Assembly: GCA_016200005.1 (NCBI GenBank)
Contig: JACQFP010000046.1
Location: 78,743-142,742, forward strand
DNA length: 64,000 nt
Direction of reading: 5' to 3'
From: Verrucomicrobiota bacterium
Lineage (GTDB): Bacteria; Verrucomicrobiota; Verrucomicrobiia; Limisphaerales; PALSA-1396
Below the pieces are notes generated by a model, which saw only the letters and a program-made list of their open reading frames with translations, made no database searches and was not told where the DNA came from. Positions within the stretch are counted from its first letter, which is position 1; the number at the start of each line of letters is the position of its first letter. A program made the position numbers and the translations under genes. This document shows, in pieces, positions 27,084 to 38,980 of this stretch.

Positions 27084-27899
27084 TCAATTCGTCGCCTTGA
27101 TTGATTTCGTTGGGACAAATGCAGCGACGCGACGCTTGGCTTCGTTGAGTTGTTCACCGGTCATGCTGCCTTTAAGTTCGTCGCGAACGCTCATCGCATC
27201 GGGAAGCCCTTGCGCGGCCGCGAGGCTCAACCATTTGAACGCCTCGACATGATCCTGCGGCACGCTCTTGCCGTTGAGATAGCGCTGGCCAAGATTGTAT
27301 TGGGCGAACTTATCCCCGCGCTCGGCCGCCATCCGGTACCATCGAACCGCTTCCACGTCATTTCGGGTAACGCCCCGGCCCGTCACATACAACACCGCGA
27401 GGCTGTATTGCGCGTCCGCAAATCCCTGCTCCGCGGACCGCTGATACCACTTGGCCGCCTCTGCTTCATCACGGGGTACGCCTTGGCCAGCTTCGTAAAG
27501 CTCACCAAGACGTTTTTGCGCGATCGCGTGGCCCTGGTTGGCGGCGAGGCGATACCACTTGCCGGCTTCCTTGTAATCCTGGGAAGCGCCCGCGCCTTTG
27601 GAATACATCTCTCCGAGGAGAGTTTGGGCGACGGCATCACCGCCATCGGCCTTGGCTTTTGTTTCCTGAAAATCGGCCACTGGAACGATCGGAGTGCTTG
27701 ATGCAACTGAGAGGGAAGGTTCGCGGCTTTGGATGAAGGTTGCCAAAGTAAAACCCACCAACGCAAAGAACAGGACAATCGCAAAGAGTTTGGCCACCTT
27801 CGTCGGCTTGCGGCGAGAAACTGGTGTGCCGCAATCGGGGCAGACGACGGCTCCGTTATTGACCTTGTTGCCGCATTTAAGGCAGGTAGTTGAGGCCAT
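27084..27899 (-). CDS. Zinc-ribbon and Sel1-repeat membrane protein
   Basis: The 271-residue protein starts with a zinc ribbon ('CLKCGNKVNNG', 'VVCPDCGTPV', four Cys), followed by one membrane helix at about residues 38-58 and then five Sel1-like repeats such as 'AQTLLGEMYSKGAGASQDY', 'AIAQKRLGELYEAGQGVP' and 'AQYSLAVLYVTGRGVTRN'. Sel1 repeats are helical pairs that mediate protein-protein contacts. The topology suggests a cytoplasmic ribbon and an exported repeat domain. No specific partner can be named; it stands alone, convergent with sua5. Confidence 0.88.
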   Translation of the reverse strand: MASTTCLKCGNKVNNGAVVCPDCGTPVSRRKPTKVAKLFAIVLFFALVGFTLATFIQSREPSLSVASSTPIVPVADFQETKAKADGGDAVAQTLLGEMYSKGAGASQDYKEAGKWYRLAANQGHAIAQKRLGELYEAGQGVPRDEAEAAKWYQRSAEQGFADAQYSLAVLYVTGRGVTRNDVEAVRWYRMAAERGDKFAQYNLGQRYLNGKSVPQDHVEAFKWLSLAAAQGLPDAMSVRDELKGSMTGEQLNEAKRRVAAFVPTKSIKATN

Positions 27900-28265
27900 A
27901 GTTTTTTACTTCGCAGTCGTTTTAACCCCTTGCGGTTTATCGTCCAGACAATTCGCTTTGCTACACGAAGCCGGAGTATTGGAGGCCGGGCCGCAAATGG
28001 CAGGCCGAATGTCATCGCCGATCGACCTTACCGGAGTGCAGATCTTTCGAACTGTGGCGTGAACGAATGGTTTCAACGGTCAAACTTGAATTTGGAACCA
28101 GCTCAAGAAACACGACTCCATGATCAATTCATCGTTAGTTCACTATGACACAAATTCTGCTTGCCATCGCTCGATGGGTTGGGCTATACACAACCAGTCA
28201 GCAACCCGATCTACCGTTGACGAGGCCTGAGCCGCGCAAATTATTTGAGCAATCGGCTGAATATC
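27900..28265. other. Intergenic region, no gene seen
   Basis: These 366 bases separate the divergent Sel1 gene and the prepilin gene. I see no convincing frame, hairpin or known RNA. Promoters for both genes are expected here. Confidence 0.4.
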
Positions 28266-29138
<873 letters not shown>

Positions 29139-29166
29139 GAGGTAACCTCCTAACACTTTACTCCTA

Positions 29167-29553
29167 ATGCGACATCTTCAGGTTAAGCAATTTGGTTTGG
29201 GCTTGGGTTTGGGTTGTTTTTTGCTGCTCGGAGTGGGCTGCAAGCAGGACGTGACACCACCAGTTCCAATACCGGTTGATCAGTTGCCGTCCGCCTTCGA
29301 GAAAGCATTTGGCAAAGCCAAACCTGAAATCAAAAGCATGTCAGCGGAGATTATTTCATCCTTGCAGTCTCAAGATTACGCGAAAGCCTACTCGGAACTT
29401 CAGAATCTTTCGGCCCAGTCCGGCCTAAACAAAGAGCAGCAGAATATTGCGCAGCGGGGAATGCTCTCTGTGCACGAACTTTTGCAGACCGCTGAAGCCA
29501 AAGGCGACGAAAAGGCGGCCACGACACTTGAAAATTATCGATCCACGAAATAA
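29167..29553 (+). CDS. Small lipoprotein of unknown function
   Basis: The product has 128 residues with a signal peptide and lipobox 'LLLGVGC' (Cys25). The mature part is mostly helical and charged ('AFEKAFGKAKPEIKSMSAEI', 'NLSAQSGLNKEQQNIAQRG'), with no known domain recognised. It follows the prepilin gene by 28 bases and precedes the large secreted protein, so the three may be co-transcribed. Confidence 0.75.
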   Translation: MRHLQVKQFGLGLGLGCFLLLGVGCKQDVTPPVPIPVDQLPSAFEKAFGKAKPEIKSMSAEIISSLQSQDYAKAYSELQNLSAQSGLNKEQQNIAQRGMLSVHELLQTAEAKGDEKAATTLENYRSTK

Positions 29554-29632
29554 ACAACCAGAACAAGCAGGCTCAAAAGCGAATTTCCCCAACCGTTCCT
29601 CTGTAACAAAAAAACCCTCAAATAAAAAAAGT

Positions 29633-31435
29633 ATGATACTAATACCCAATCATCAGGTCCTCGCAAGGCTGAGACACGGCCTCATCGGTGCATTATTTGC
29701 CACACTGCTGATCTCCGGCAGCCTGGTTCATGGTGCAACTTACTTCTCGGAAAACTTCGATGCCACCAATACCGACGGCTATATTTCGTTCGGGTGGGAT
29801 TTCGGCAAAAACGGCAGCGCGGCCGAGGTGGGCACAGACTTTTGGGTCGCCCAGTATCCGTATGCTGATGCGGATTATCAGCCCCTCGAGCCGGCACCCA
29901 GACAACCGGACTCAAGCTTCTTCTGGGACTCTTATGTAACGAACTTGGATAAAATAGTCACTCCTCCCACCGTTGATGGGACAGGTTCGTCGCGGACCAA
30001 CGGCGGTTACTTGATTTCGGATTCCGATGCCGCAGGTGGTTCGGATAACATTGGTTCCCTCTCGGAGTTTTGGGCGATCACGCCGAGTTTCAGCACCGTC
30101 GGCGCCACGGATGTCTGGTGGCATGCCGATGTGGACATTGACAACAACAACAACGGCGAGTGCATTGTCGATCTGGGTTTTTCGGTGGATGGCGGGACGA
30201 CATGGACCCAGGTGTGGGCAACGGCAGAGCCGCAGCGCCCGATCAAAAGTTTCGGCTTCAACCAGAATGTGGACAACACTTTCGAAGGTGGAACACCAAT
30301 CGATGGGTATCCCGTGTTGGGCAGTTACTCGCAGACCAAGACCTGGAGCGGTATTCATGGACGGTGGCATGTGCACTTGCCCGCCCAAGCCAATAACCAG
30401 GCCAGCGTCAAGATGCGCATCCGCTACGTTGAGCCGGCGGACGCCTGGTGGATTGCTCTGGACAACATTCTCGTGGACAACAATCCGCCGCCGAAGGGTA
30501 GTCAGGTGGTGCTGTTCGAACAGTTTGAGAGCGGAATTCCGGGTACCTGGGCAAATACCGGAGTCACCCGTACGAACGGCCTTCCGATGAAGTGGGCGAC
30601 GGAACCATTAAGGGAAACCGATGGCACCCTTTCCAAAAAACTCTCAGCGACAGATACGAACGAGGTGAACGTTGACTTGGTGCGCTATCTGCAATTTCTT
30701 CGGGACAGGGGGACCAATATTGCGCCGACCGCCGTTCTGAACTGGAGTGTGACGAACTTTATCGATTACCCGGACTTGCAAACTTATCATCCGAACAATC
30801 CCACCGACGGTCGGTTGATGATGATGCTCGCCGGAGGCAACTATGCCATGTGGCAGCCGGACACCAGCAACTATACCAATGACCTGGATACCCCTTCTCT
30901 GAACCTCACCGGCAAATCGGAAGTCTTCCTGGATTTCGACTCGGAGTGGCTGCATGGAGTTTACAATTCACTTGATCCGACGCTCTCGCAAATTTTCCTG
31001 GTAGAGGTGAGCTTGGATGGAGGTGCGACCTTCAATACGATCTTCGATTACCAGAAAGGGCTGTCGAACATTGGTGAGGCTTCCTATTTCATGCACCATT
31101 ATATTCCGGTGCCCCAAGCAGCTGGAAAATCGAGCGTGATTTTCCGCTTCCATGCGCAGGGGCTGGATACCGGGAATGCGGGCACGCGCCATCAAGGATT
31201 CTGGGTCATTGACAACGTCCGCGTCACGGCCAACGTTCTGGCGATCACAAGCATCTCGACCTCCGGTGGCAACGTCACCGTGAATTGGCCGGGTGGCCCG
31301 GGAATCCGCCTGCAGAAGTCCACCAACTTGACCAATCCATTGAGTTGGGCAGACATCGGTACCACGCTGGGCAACAGCACTCATAGTGAGGCGCTAACCT
31401 CAACGCCAACCTTCTTCCGACTCTCCAAGCCGTAG
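29633..31435 (+). CDS. Large secreted beta-rich protein
   Basis: From the ATG at 29633 (600 residues) there is a signal peptide ending near 'LVHGATYFSENFD'. Two jelly-roll-like repeats follow, each opening with 'FSENFDATN' or 'LFEQFESGIPGTWANTG' and containing 'WWIALDNILVDN' or 'GFWVIDNVRVTAN', the pattern of MAM/choice-of-anchor-type extracellular domains. The last 65 residues ('GGNVTVNWPGGPGIRLQKST', 'TPTFFRLSKP') are related to the terminal domain of the proteins at 16482 and 48951. No enzyme motif is seen. A terminator-like hairpin follows. Confidence 0.75.
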   Translation: MILIPNHQVLARLRHGLIGALFATLLISGSLVHGATYFSENFDATNTDGYISFGWDFGKNGSAAEVGTDFWVAQYPYADADYQPLEPAPRQPDSSFFWDSYVTNLDKIVTPPTVDGTGSSRTNGGYLISDSDAAGGSDNIGSLSEFWAITPSFSTVGATDVWWHADVDIDNNNNGECIVDLGFSVDGGTTWTQVWATAEPQRPIKSFGFNQNVDNTFEGGTPIDGYPVLGSYSQTKTWSGIHGRWHVHLPAQANNQASVKMRIRYVEPADAWWIALDNILVDNNPPPKGSQVVLFEQFESGIPGTWANTGVTRTNGLPMKWATEPLRETDGTLSKKLSATDTNEVNVDLVRYLQFLRDRGTNIAPTAVLNWSVTNFIDYPDLQTYHPNNPTDGRLMMMLAGGNYAMWQPDTSNYTNDLDTPSLNLTGKSEVFLDFDSEWLHGVYNSLDPTLSQIFLVEVSLDGGATFNTIFDYQKGLSNIGEASYFMHHYIPVPQAAGKSSVIFRFHAQGLDTGNAGTRHQGFWVIDNVRVTANVLAITSISTSGGNVTVNWPGGPGIRLQKSTNLTNPLSWADIGTTLGNSTHSEALTSTPTFFRLSKP

Positions 31436-31870
31436 CAAGGCTTGTTGGCTCATCGACGAGATCCGGCTGCCTCGGCAGCCGGATCCTTTCTTCTGAGATG
31501 AACTTTTTGTTTTGTATCATCTGATTTACGAGCCTCGGCCAAAATGTTGGCCAACCAATCTCTTTCGTGGTTCTCGCAGCGGGTATCCCGATTTCTCGCT
31601 AGTTGGGTTTCGTGGGTTGGCCGTATCACCCAATGACTGGCCGCCCACCGGAATGCTTGGCGCGAGGGCGCGCTGAACTGCGATTTTGCCAGCACGGCAC
31701 GCTCCCACCCTCCCCATCAGAAACGCGACGTTTCCGCACGAGAGTTTGGCGCAGGGGTAACTTTTTAAAGTGACCCACGTTTTAACTTGCGTCCGCACCG
31801 GTTTGACATTTAGCAGGTTTCATTCATCGTCGAAGCTTGCGCTTTGCAAATGCAATAATTCTTCAGGACT
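31436..31870. other. Intergenic region upstream of the efflux operon
   Basis: Apart from the terminator it holds a diverged copy (near 31657) of the GGCGCGAGGGCGCG dyad found at 1815-1838. No gene is seen. The promoter of the macA-macB-tolC operon should lie in its distal part. Confidence 0.5.
31460..31485 (+). terminator. Rho-independent-type terminator after the secreted protein gene
   Basis: GATCCGGCTGC (31460-31470) pairs exactly with GCAGCCGGATC (31475-31485) around CTCG, followed by CTTTCTTCT. It lies 25 bases after the stop codon. Confidence 0.75.
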
Positions 31871-33400
31871 ATGGCAGACAATAAAATGTCGGGCGGGTTG
31901 AAGTGGCTCATCATCGGCGCGCTGGTCGTCGTCGGCCTGGCTGTTGTGGTCTGGAATGCGAATCGGCGCGGCAACCACGAGGTGGAGTATAAGACCAGCA
32001 CCGTCACGCGCGGGGATCTGACGCAGGTTGTCACCGCCAGCGGCACTTTGAACCCCGTGGTCAACGTCCAGGTCGGCAGCCAGATTTCCGGCATCATCCA
32101 AAAGCTCTACGCCGACTTCAATTCGCGGGTCAAATCCAACCAGGTCGTGGCGCAATTGGATGCCGCGACGTTTCAGGCGACGGTGCACCAGGCCGAGGGC
32201 GACCTTGCCAACGCGCGGGCCGGCCTCGAACTGGCTCAAGTCAACGCCCGCCGCTCCGCTGAACTTTTCAAGAACAATCTCCTCTCGCCCTCGGACAACG
32301 ACAAAGTCACGGCTGATTTGCACCAGGCGGAAGCCCAGGTGAAAATCAAGGAAGCCGCCTTGGAACGCGCGAAAGTCGATCTGGCGCGCTGCACGATTTA
32401 TGCGCCCGTGGACGGCATCGTCATCTCACGCAACGTCGATGTCGGCCAGACCGTGGCGGCGAGCATGAACGCGCCGACGCTTTTTGTCATCGCGAACGAT
32501 CTGTCGAAAATGCAGATCGATGCCAATGTCTCCGAGGCGGACGTCGGCACCGTGGAAGAGAGGCAGAGCGTAAACTTCACAGTGGACGCGTTTCCGAGCC
32601 GCACGTTTAACGGCAAGGTCACGCAAATCCGCAACTCGCCAATCACCGTTCAGAACGTGGTGGTGTACGACACCGTGGTTGAAGTGAGCAACCCGGATTT
32701 GAAGCTCAAGCCCGGGATGACGGCGAACGTGTCCATCATCACCGCCCAGCGCAACGGGGTGCTGAAAATTCCCAACGCAGCGCTCCGGTTCAAACCGCCC
32801 GAGCCGTCCACCAATCAGACTTTTGTGGCGCGCTGGCTCGGGAAGATTGGTTTGGGTCAGTCAGCCAAAACGGAGGCGACGAACGCGGTACTGGTTGCGA
32901 AGTCAGGTGACACCAACAAGATCCAGGAAACGGCGTCCGCAGCCGGGGCGCTGACCGGCAACGAACCGCCGGAGGAGTTGATGCGGCGCGTGCGTGAAAT
33001 GCGCGAGCGTGGCGAGGAGGTGCCGCCGGAGATTCGCGCAAAGTTGCGCGAACTGTTTCAGAGTGGCGCCTTGCAACGGCCCGGCGGTGGCGCTCCTGGC
33101 GAAGGTGGTTTGCGTGGCGGTGCGGGAGGAGGTGCGCGTCCGCGTCCCCTCCAGCCGGCTGCGCGCACCATTTACGTGCTGGCGACAAATACGCCGGCCG
33201 GTGGCGGCGAGCCGGTAATCGAGCCTCAGCCGGTGCGCGTGAAGACCGGCATCAGCGACGGCGCTTTCACCGAGGTCATTGATGGAGTGAAAGAAGGCGA
33301 CGATGTCGTCACCGCAGTCAAGCTGCCCCAAGCCGAGGCCGCCGCGCCACCCGCTGGGACGAGTCCGTTCGGCGGCGGTGGTTTTCGCGGTCGCCGGTAA
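31871..33400 (+). CDS. MacA-like periplasmic adaptor of an efflux pump
   Basis: The 509-residue protein has one N-terminal membrane helix (about 11-28), then the lipoyl/barrel-sandwich and hairpin regions of HlyD/MacA adaptors: 'VTRGDLTQVVTASGTLNPVV', 'VGSQISGIIQKLYADFNSRV', 'LARCTIYAPVDGIVISRNVD' and 'LKLKPGMTANVSIITA'. It joins an inner-membrane MacB transporter to an outer-membrane TolC channel. It is over 100 residues longer than E. coli MacA because of an insert after 'LKIPNAALRFKPPEP', made of a charged helix with 'RVREMRERGEEVPPEIRAK' and a Gly/Pro-rich segment. Confidence 0.92.
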   Translation: MADNKMSGGLKWLIIGALVVVGLAVVVWNANRRGNHEVEYKTSTVTRGDLTQVVTASGTLNPVVNVQVGSQISGIIQKLYADFNSRVKSNQVVAQLDAATFQATVHQAEGDLANARAGLELAQVNARRSAELFKNNLLSPSDNDKVTADLHQAEAQVKIKEAALERAKVDLARCTIYAPVDGIVISRNVDVGQTVAASMNAPTLFVIANDLSKMQIDANVSEADVGTVEERQSVNFTVDAFPSRTFNGKVTQIRNSPITVQNVVVYDTVVEVSNPDLKLKPGMTANVSIITAQRNGVLKIPNAALRFKPPEPSTNQTFVARWLGKIGLGQSAKTEATNAVLVAKSGDTNKIQETASAAGALTGNEPPEELMRRVREMRERGEEVPPEIRAKLRELFQSGALQRPGGGAPGEGGLRGGAGGGARPRPLQPAARTIYVLATNTPAGGGEPVIEPQPVRVKTGISDGAFTEVIDGVKEGDDVVTAVKLPQAEAAAPPAGTSPFGGGGFRGRR

Positions 33401-33416
33401 TTGGGACGAGATTCAC

Positions 33417-34178
33417 ATGAAGCCTGTCATCAAACTGGAGGACATCCACAAGACCTACCAGACTGGCGAAGTGGAGGTGAAAGCCGTGCGCGGTGTGACA
33501 CTGGAAATTCACCCGGGTGAATTTGTGGCGCTGATGGGTGCGAGCGGTTCCGGCAAATCCACCATGATGAACATCATCGGCTGTCTCGACCGGCCCACGG
33601 GCGGAAAGTATTTTCTGGACGGCATCGATGTTTCACAACTCAATCGCGATGCCCTGGCCGACATCCGCAATCAGAAGATCGGCTTCGTTTTTCAGGGCTT
33701 CAATCTGCTGCCGCGCACGTCCGCCTTGGAAAACGTCGAGCTGCCCATGCTTTACATGCGCCGGCGCTTGAACGGAGAGAGCCAGCGTGAGCGGGCCTTG
33801 AAGGCGCTGGCGAGCGTCGGCCTGGGCGACCGCGCCGATCACACGCCCAACCAGTTGTCCGGCGGCCAGCAACAGCGCGTCGCCGTCGCCCGCGCGCTTG
33901 CCAATCACCCGTCGCTCCTGCTCGCCGATGAACCGACCGGCAACCTCGATACCCGCACGAGCGTGGATATCATGGGCGTGTTTCAGAAGCTAAATGACGA
34001 GGGCATGACCATCGTCATGGTGACGCACGAACTGGACATCGCTCATTACACGAAGCGGATGGTGGTGATGCGGGATGGCAAAGTAGTGAGCGATACCACG
34101 GTGGCCAATAGGTTGAACGCGGGGGACGAACTGAGCCGGTTGCAACAAGCGGAAAAGGCAGCGCAATTGACGAGTTAA
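33417..34178 (+). CDS. MacB-type ABC ATPase
   Basis: The ATG at 33417 gives 253 residues. Walker A 'GASGSGKST' is at about residues 41-49, followed by Q-loop 'GFVFQGFNLLPRTSALENVE', signature 'LSGGQQQRVAVARAL', Walker B 'LLLADEPTGNLD' and the switch His in 'VMVTHELDIAH'. These are the marks of the LolD/MacB/FtsE group. In E. coli MacB the ATPase and permease are one chain; here they are two genes three bases apart. Confidence 0.94.
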   Translation: MKPVIKLEDIHKTYQTGEVEVKAVRGVTLEIHPGEFVALMGASGSGKSTMMNIIGCLDRPTGGKYFLDGIDVSQLNRDALADIRNQKIGFVFQGFNLLPRTSALENVELPMLYMRRRLNGESQRERALKALASVGLGDRADHTPNQLSGGQQQRVAVARALANHPSLLLADEPTGNLDTRTSVDIMGVFQKLNDEGMTIVMVTHELDIAHYTKRMVVMRDGKVVSDTTVANRLNAGDELSRLQQAEKAAQLTS

Positions 34179-34181
34179 ATC

Positions 34182-35450
<1,269 letters not shown>

Positions 35451-35555
35451 ACTGCGCCAGAGGACAGGTAAACGACCCGATCAACGGCATGGCGTCAACC
35501 AACTCGCGTCGAATTTCGCGCCATCCGCTAACGTCTGAGACGGACAGGAACAATC

Positions 35556-37223
35556 ATGCTCGCCATTTTACGAAACACGTTTGACGAAATTATGCAAATC
35601 AAGCAATCTTCGCGGCCAATGCGTATCATTCATTACTTTGCCATTGCGTCCCTCGGTCTGGCCGTCACAGTTGGCGCGCAATCAACCAACGAGACGCTCC
35701 GTCCAATGTCGCTCCAGGAATGTGTCCTGCAGGCGGTGCAACACAATCTGGACGTGCAGATCAAACGCTTCAGCCCGGACATCTCTCGTTACACACTGGC
35801 CGCGTCGTATGGCGGTTATGATCCTTTTGCCACTTTCTCGGGCGAGCATGATTATAGCTTGTCACCCGGAGGACTCGATCCGCAAGGACGGCCTTTTGCC
35901 GGTAACGAAATTGACACTGACCGTTTCAGCACTGGACTTCAGGGGTTGCTTCCGTGGGGACTGACTTACAACGTGGGCGGAACGCTGTCAGACCAATACG
36001 GAACACGACCGAGCACTGCAATCGATCCGAGCAAACAAACAGTCGTTACGAACAGCTTCTTTGACATCAATTCCAGTAACACCGTCAGTTTTCTCAGCAC
36101 GAACTTCGGCACGATGCCGACCCGCGACCCGTTTGAGACCACGTCCGGCAATGCCGGCCTTCTCCAACTGCGACAGCCGCTCTTGAAAAATTTCTGGATC
36201 GATTCCACCCGATTGCAGATTTTCCTCAACAAGCGAAACGTCCAGCTTTCCGAACTGGATCTCCGGTTTCAAATCATGAACACCGTCACCGCGGTGGAAC
36301 AAGCCTACTACGATCTCATCTTTGCCCTGGAAAACGTCAAGGTGCAGGAAAAGGCGCTCGAACTGGCGGAACGGCTGGCGGCGGAAAACAAGAAGCGGGT
36401 CGAAGTCGGCGCGCTGGCGCCGCTCGATGAAAAACAATCGGAATCCCAGGTGGCCTCCAGCCGGGCGGATTTGCTGGCCGCATTGGGCAACCGGGACACG
36501 CAACAAAGAGTGTTGAAGAATCTGTTGAGTGATGATTATTCAAAATGGGAGGACGTGGTCGTGCAACCCAAAGAAACTCTGCTGGCCATGCCTCAATCTT
36601 TCAACAAACAGGATAGCTGGAAGAAAGGTTTGAGCCTGCGTCCGGACGTGCTGCAGGCGAAGATCAGCGTGGAAAAACAGGGCTACGTTGTTCGCTTCCA
36701 ACGAAACCAAATGTATCCGCAGTTGGACCTGATTGGCAGTTATGGCTTCGCGGCGTCCAGTCAGGAGTTCAGCGGCGCGTTCGATCAATTTCGTCGCCGG
36801 GACAATCCCTTCTATTCTTACGGTGCGGCGATGACCATTCCGTTGGGCAACACGAGCGCGCGCAACAATTACAAGGCGGCCAAAGCCACCAAGGAGCAGA
36901 TTGCGTTGGAGCTAAAACAAATGGAGCAAAACGTTCTGATTGGCATCGAGAATGCCATCGCGGTGGCCAAGACCAGCTTTGAACGTGTGGCTGCCACGCG
37001 CGAGGCGCGCACTTACGCCGAGGCGGCGCTCGATGCCGAACAAAAGAAATTGGAGAACGGCAAGAGCACCAGTTTTCTCGTGTTGCAGGCGCAACGCGAC
37101 CTGACCGCGCGCAGTTCCGAAGAAATCCGCGCGCTGGCCGACTACAACAAGGCGCTCGCTCAACTCGCCCTCGGTGAAGGCACCACGCTGGAAAGAAACA
37201 AATTGAGCGTGGAGATCAAGTAG
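35556..37223 (+). CDS. TolC-like outer-membrane efflux channel
   Basis: This 555-residue protein has an N-terminal signal segment ('IIHYFAIASLGLAVTVGAQS') followed by the outer-membrane efflux protein repeats: 'MSLQECVLQAVQHNLDVQIK', 'VTAVEQAYYDLIFALENVKV', 'ERLAAENKKRVEVGALAPLD', 'SLRPDVLQAKISVEKQGYVV' and a second helical hairpin ending 'LAQLALGEGTTLERNKL'. The protein probably trimerises into the outer-membrane channel of the pump encoded just upstream. I start at the ATG at 35556; the ATG at 35619 would shorten the leader. Confidence 0.92.
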   Translation: MLAILRNTFDEIMQIKQSSRPMRIIHYFAIASLGLAVTVGAQSTNETLRPMSLQECVLQAVQHNLDVQIKRFSPDISRYTLAASYGGYDPFATFSGEHDYSLSPGGLDPQGRPFAGNEIDTDRFSTGLQGLLPWGLTYNVGGTLSDQYGTRPSTAIDPSKQTVVTNSFFDINSSNTVSFLSTNFGTMPTRDPFETTSGNAGLLQLRQPLLKNFWIDSTRLQIFLNKRNVQLSELDLRFQIMNTVTAVEQAYYDLIFALENVKVQEKALELAERLAAENKKRVEVGALAPLDEKQSESQVASSRADLLAALGNRDTQQRVLKNLLSDDYSKWEDVVVQPKETLLAMPQSFNKQDSWKKGLSLRPDVLQAKISVEKQGYVVRFQRNQMYPQLDLIGSYGFAASSQEFSGAFDQFRRRDNPFYSYGAAMTIPLGNTSARNNYKAAKATKEQIALELKQMEQNVLIGIENAIAVAKTSFERVAATREARTYAEAALDAEQKKLENGKSTSFLVLQAQRDLTARSSEEIRALADYNKALAQLALGEGTTLERNKLSVEIK

Positions 37224-37262
37224 AGCGCGCAAGTTGTTTTCTCCCGACCAGCCGAAATTGTT

Positions 37263-37348
37263 ACCCACCCCTGACCCCTCCCGGGAGGGGAAGTTAACCA
37301 TGGCGCGCGGAATCCTTCTCCCCTCCTCGGAGGGGTTGGGGTGGGTTC
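37263..37348. repeat. Full palindromic copy of the ACCCACCCCTGACCCCTCCC family
   Basis: The left arm ACCCACCCCTGACCCCTCCC (then GGGAGGGGAA) and right arm CTCCTCGGAGGGGTTGGGGT (then GGGTT) flank GTTAACCATGGCGCGCGGAA. It separates the convergent tolC-like and thioesterase genes. It matches the copy at 24667-24742 in opposite orientation. Confidence 0.82.
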
Positions 37349-37404
37349 GGCGGCCATTCTGTTGAAAAAGAGATTTGGCAATGGGTGGTGGATTCTTTCG
37401 TCGC

Positions 37405-37893
37405 TTACACTGCATTCGCCGCAGCTCCCGTTTGACCGGCTATCGCTTCCACGTTCCCGATCAGGTCCGCCATCATGTCGGTTACCGTTGGCGTTTTGAT
37501 CGCCAGATATTTTCCCGTGGCCGTCGCCAGGACGGCGTTTTGTGAATTGCGCAGTTCGCCCCGCGTTTCAAAAAGTTTATTCCGGGCGTTGTTGACCAGT
37601 TCAGCGGTGGCGGTAATTGCCTCGCCTGGCCTCGCCGTCTGCACAAAGCGGACGTTCAACTCCGCGCAATAACCGAACCGTTTGGTTTGCGCGATGCACG
37701 CCCAAGCCATGATTTCATCCAGCAGCGTCGCCAGCAGGCCGCCGTGAATCGTCTGTTTGAAACCGACATGTTCCGGTTTGGGGACGAAACACGTCCGCAC
37801 GATCCGTCCGTCGGTTTCAAACTTGAGCCGCAGTCCGATGGGATTGGATTCACCGCAGACGAAACAGGAACGCGTATAAGGCAATGGTTGCAT
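37405..37893 (-). CDS. PaaI-type hotdog thioesterase
   Basis: I start at the ATG at 37893, giving 162 residues. Upstream the frame stays open but overlaps thyA. The motif '[20 protein letters not shown]' is the conserved hotdog helix with the HGG and catalytic Asp/Glu region, preceded by '[10 protein letters not shown]'. An N-terminal '[20 protein letters not shown]' is common in this subgroup. Such enzymes hydrolyse acyl-CoA thioesters. It is divergent from thyA with 178 bases between. Confidence 0.85.
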   Translation of the reverse strand: MQPLPYTRSCFVCGESNPIGLRLKFETDGRIVRTCFVPKPEHVGFKQTIHGGLLATLLDEIMAWACIAQTKRFGYCAELNVRFVQTARPGEAITATAELVNNARNKLFETRGELRNSQNAVLATATGKYLAIKTPTVTDMMADLIGNVEAIAGQTGAAANAV

Positions 37894-38071
37894 GAAATGG
37901 AAAGCTAAGGAAAAACTTTCCGCCGCGACAGGTAAAAGTAGTTGCCGTTCCCAGACCCGTGGCCCCAAAATGAGCGACGCCGAAGCCGACGAGTTCGTCC
38001 TCTTTTGCGGAGCGAACGATTCTGGGGCGGGCGAAGGTGCTTCGCTCAAATCGCAGTCGCCGGCTTTGTTT

Positions 38072-38980
38072 ATGATCCAATATCTCGAACTCTTGCGCCA
38101 CGTGCTGGAAAACGGGAAACTCAAACCCGACCGCACCGGCACCGGCACCTATTCCCTGTTTGGAGCGCAAGCCCGGTTCGACTTGCGAAACAACTTTCCG
38201 GTTCTCACCACGAAGAAGCTGCATCTGCGCTCCATCATTTATGAATTATTGTGGTTTCTGCGCGGCGAGCGAAACGTGCGCTATTTGCAGGAAAACAAGG
38301 TGACCATTTGGGACGAGTGGGCCGATAAAAACGGTGACCTGGGACCGGTGTACGGCAAGCAATGGCGGCATTGGGTCAAGACCCGAAGCCGACCTCGCCG
38401 ATCCCCGGACCCCGCCGGAAGTCAGCCGACGCTGTTCGACCTCGGTGAATCCGGTGCTGGCGCGAGCGTGACACCCATCGGACCACGGTTGCGGAAAAGC
38501 AGGTACGGCATCGACCAGATCGCCAAGGTCATTGACGAAATCAAAACGAATCCCGACAGCCGCCGGCTGATCGTCAGCGCCTGGAATGTGGCCGACATTG
38601 ACAGCATGGCCCTGCCGCCATGTCATGCCTTGTTTCAGTTTTACGTGAGTGACGGCGAGTTGAGTTGCCAGCTTTATCAACGCAGCGCGGACATTTTCCT
38701 GGGTGTGCCATTTAACATCGCCAGCTACGCGTTGCTCACGCTGATGGTCGCGCAGGTTTGCGGATTGAAGCCCGGCGATTTCGTCCACACCTTCGGCGAC
38801 CTGCACCTTTACGCAAATCACATCGAGCAGGCGAAGTTGCAACTCACGCGCGAGCCGCGTCCATTGCCGCAAATGGAATTGAATCCAGAGGTGAAGAATA
38901 TCGACGCCTTCAAGTTCGAGGACTTTGAACTGGTCGGTTACGACCCGCACCCGACCATCAGAGCGCCGATTGCAGTGTAG
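38072..38980 (+). CDS. thyA: Thymidylate synthase
   Basis: The ATG at 38072 gives 302 residues. The protein converts dUMP to dTMP using methylene-tetrahydrofolate. Conserved blocks are '[20 protein letters not shown]' (phosphate-binding Arg), '[16 protein letters not shown]', '[12 protein letters not shown]', '[20 protein letters not shown]' with catalytic Cys184, '[20 protein letters not shown]' and '[20 protein letters not shown]'. Residues about 104-145 are an insert of roughly 35 residues between 'QWRHW' and 'GIDQIAKVI' relative to E. coli ThyA. A REP palindrome begins directly after the stop codon, and folA lies beyond the transposase-like gene. Confidence 0.95.
   Translation: MIQYLELLRHVLENGKLKPDRTGTGTYSLFGAQARFDLRNNFPVLTTKKLHLRSIIYELLWFLRGERNVRYLQENKVTIWDEWADKNGDLGPVYGKQWRHWVKTRSRPRRSPDPAGSQPTLFDLGESGAGASVTPIGPRLRKSRYGIDQIAKVIDEIKTNPDSRRLIVSAWNVADIDSMALPPCHALFQFYVSDGELSCQLYQRSADIFLGVPFNIASYALLTLMVAQVCGLKPGDFVHTFGDLHLYANHIEQAKLQLTREPRPLPQMELNPEVKNIDAFKFEDFELVGYDPHPTIRAPIAV

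Noticed and set aside
37894..38148. N-terminal extension of the thioesterase
   Set aside because: It would overlap thyA and its control region, and its translation lacks hotdog motifs.
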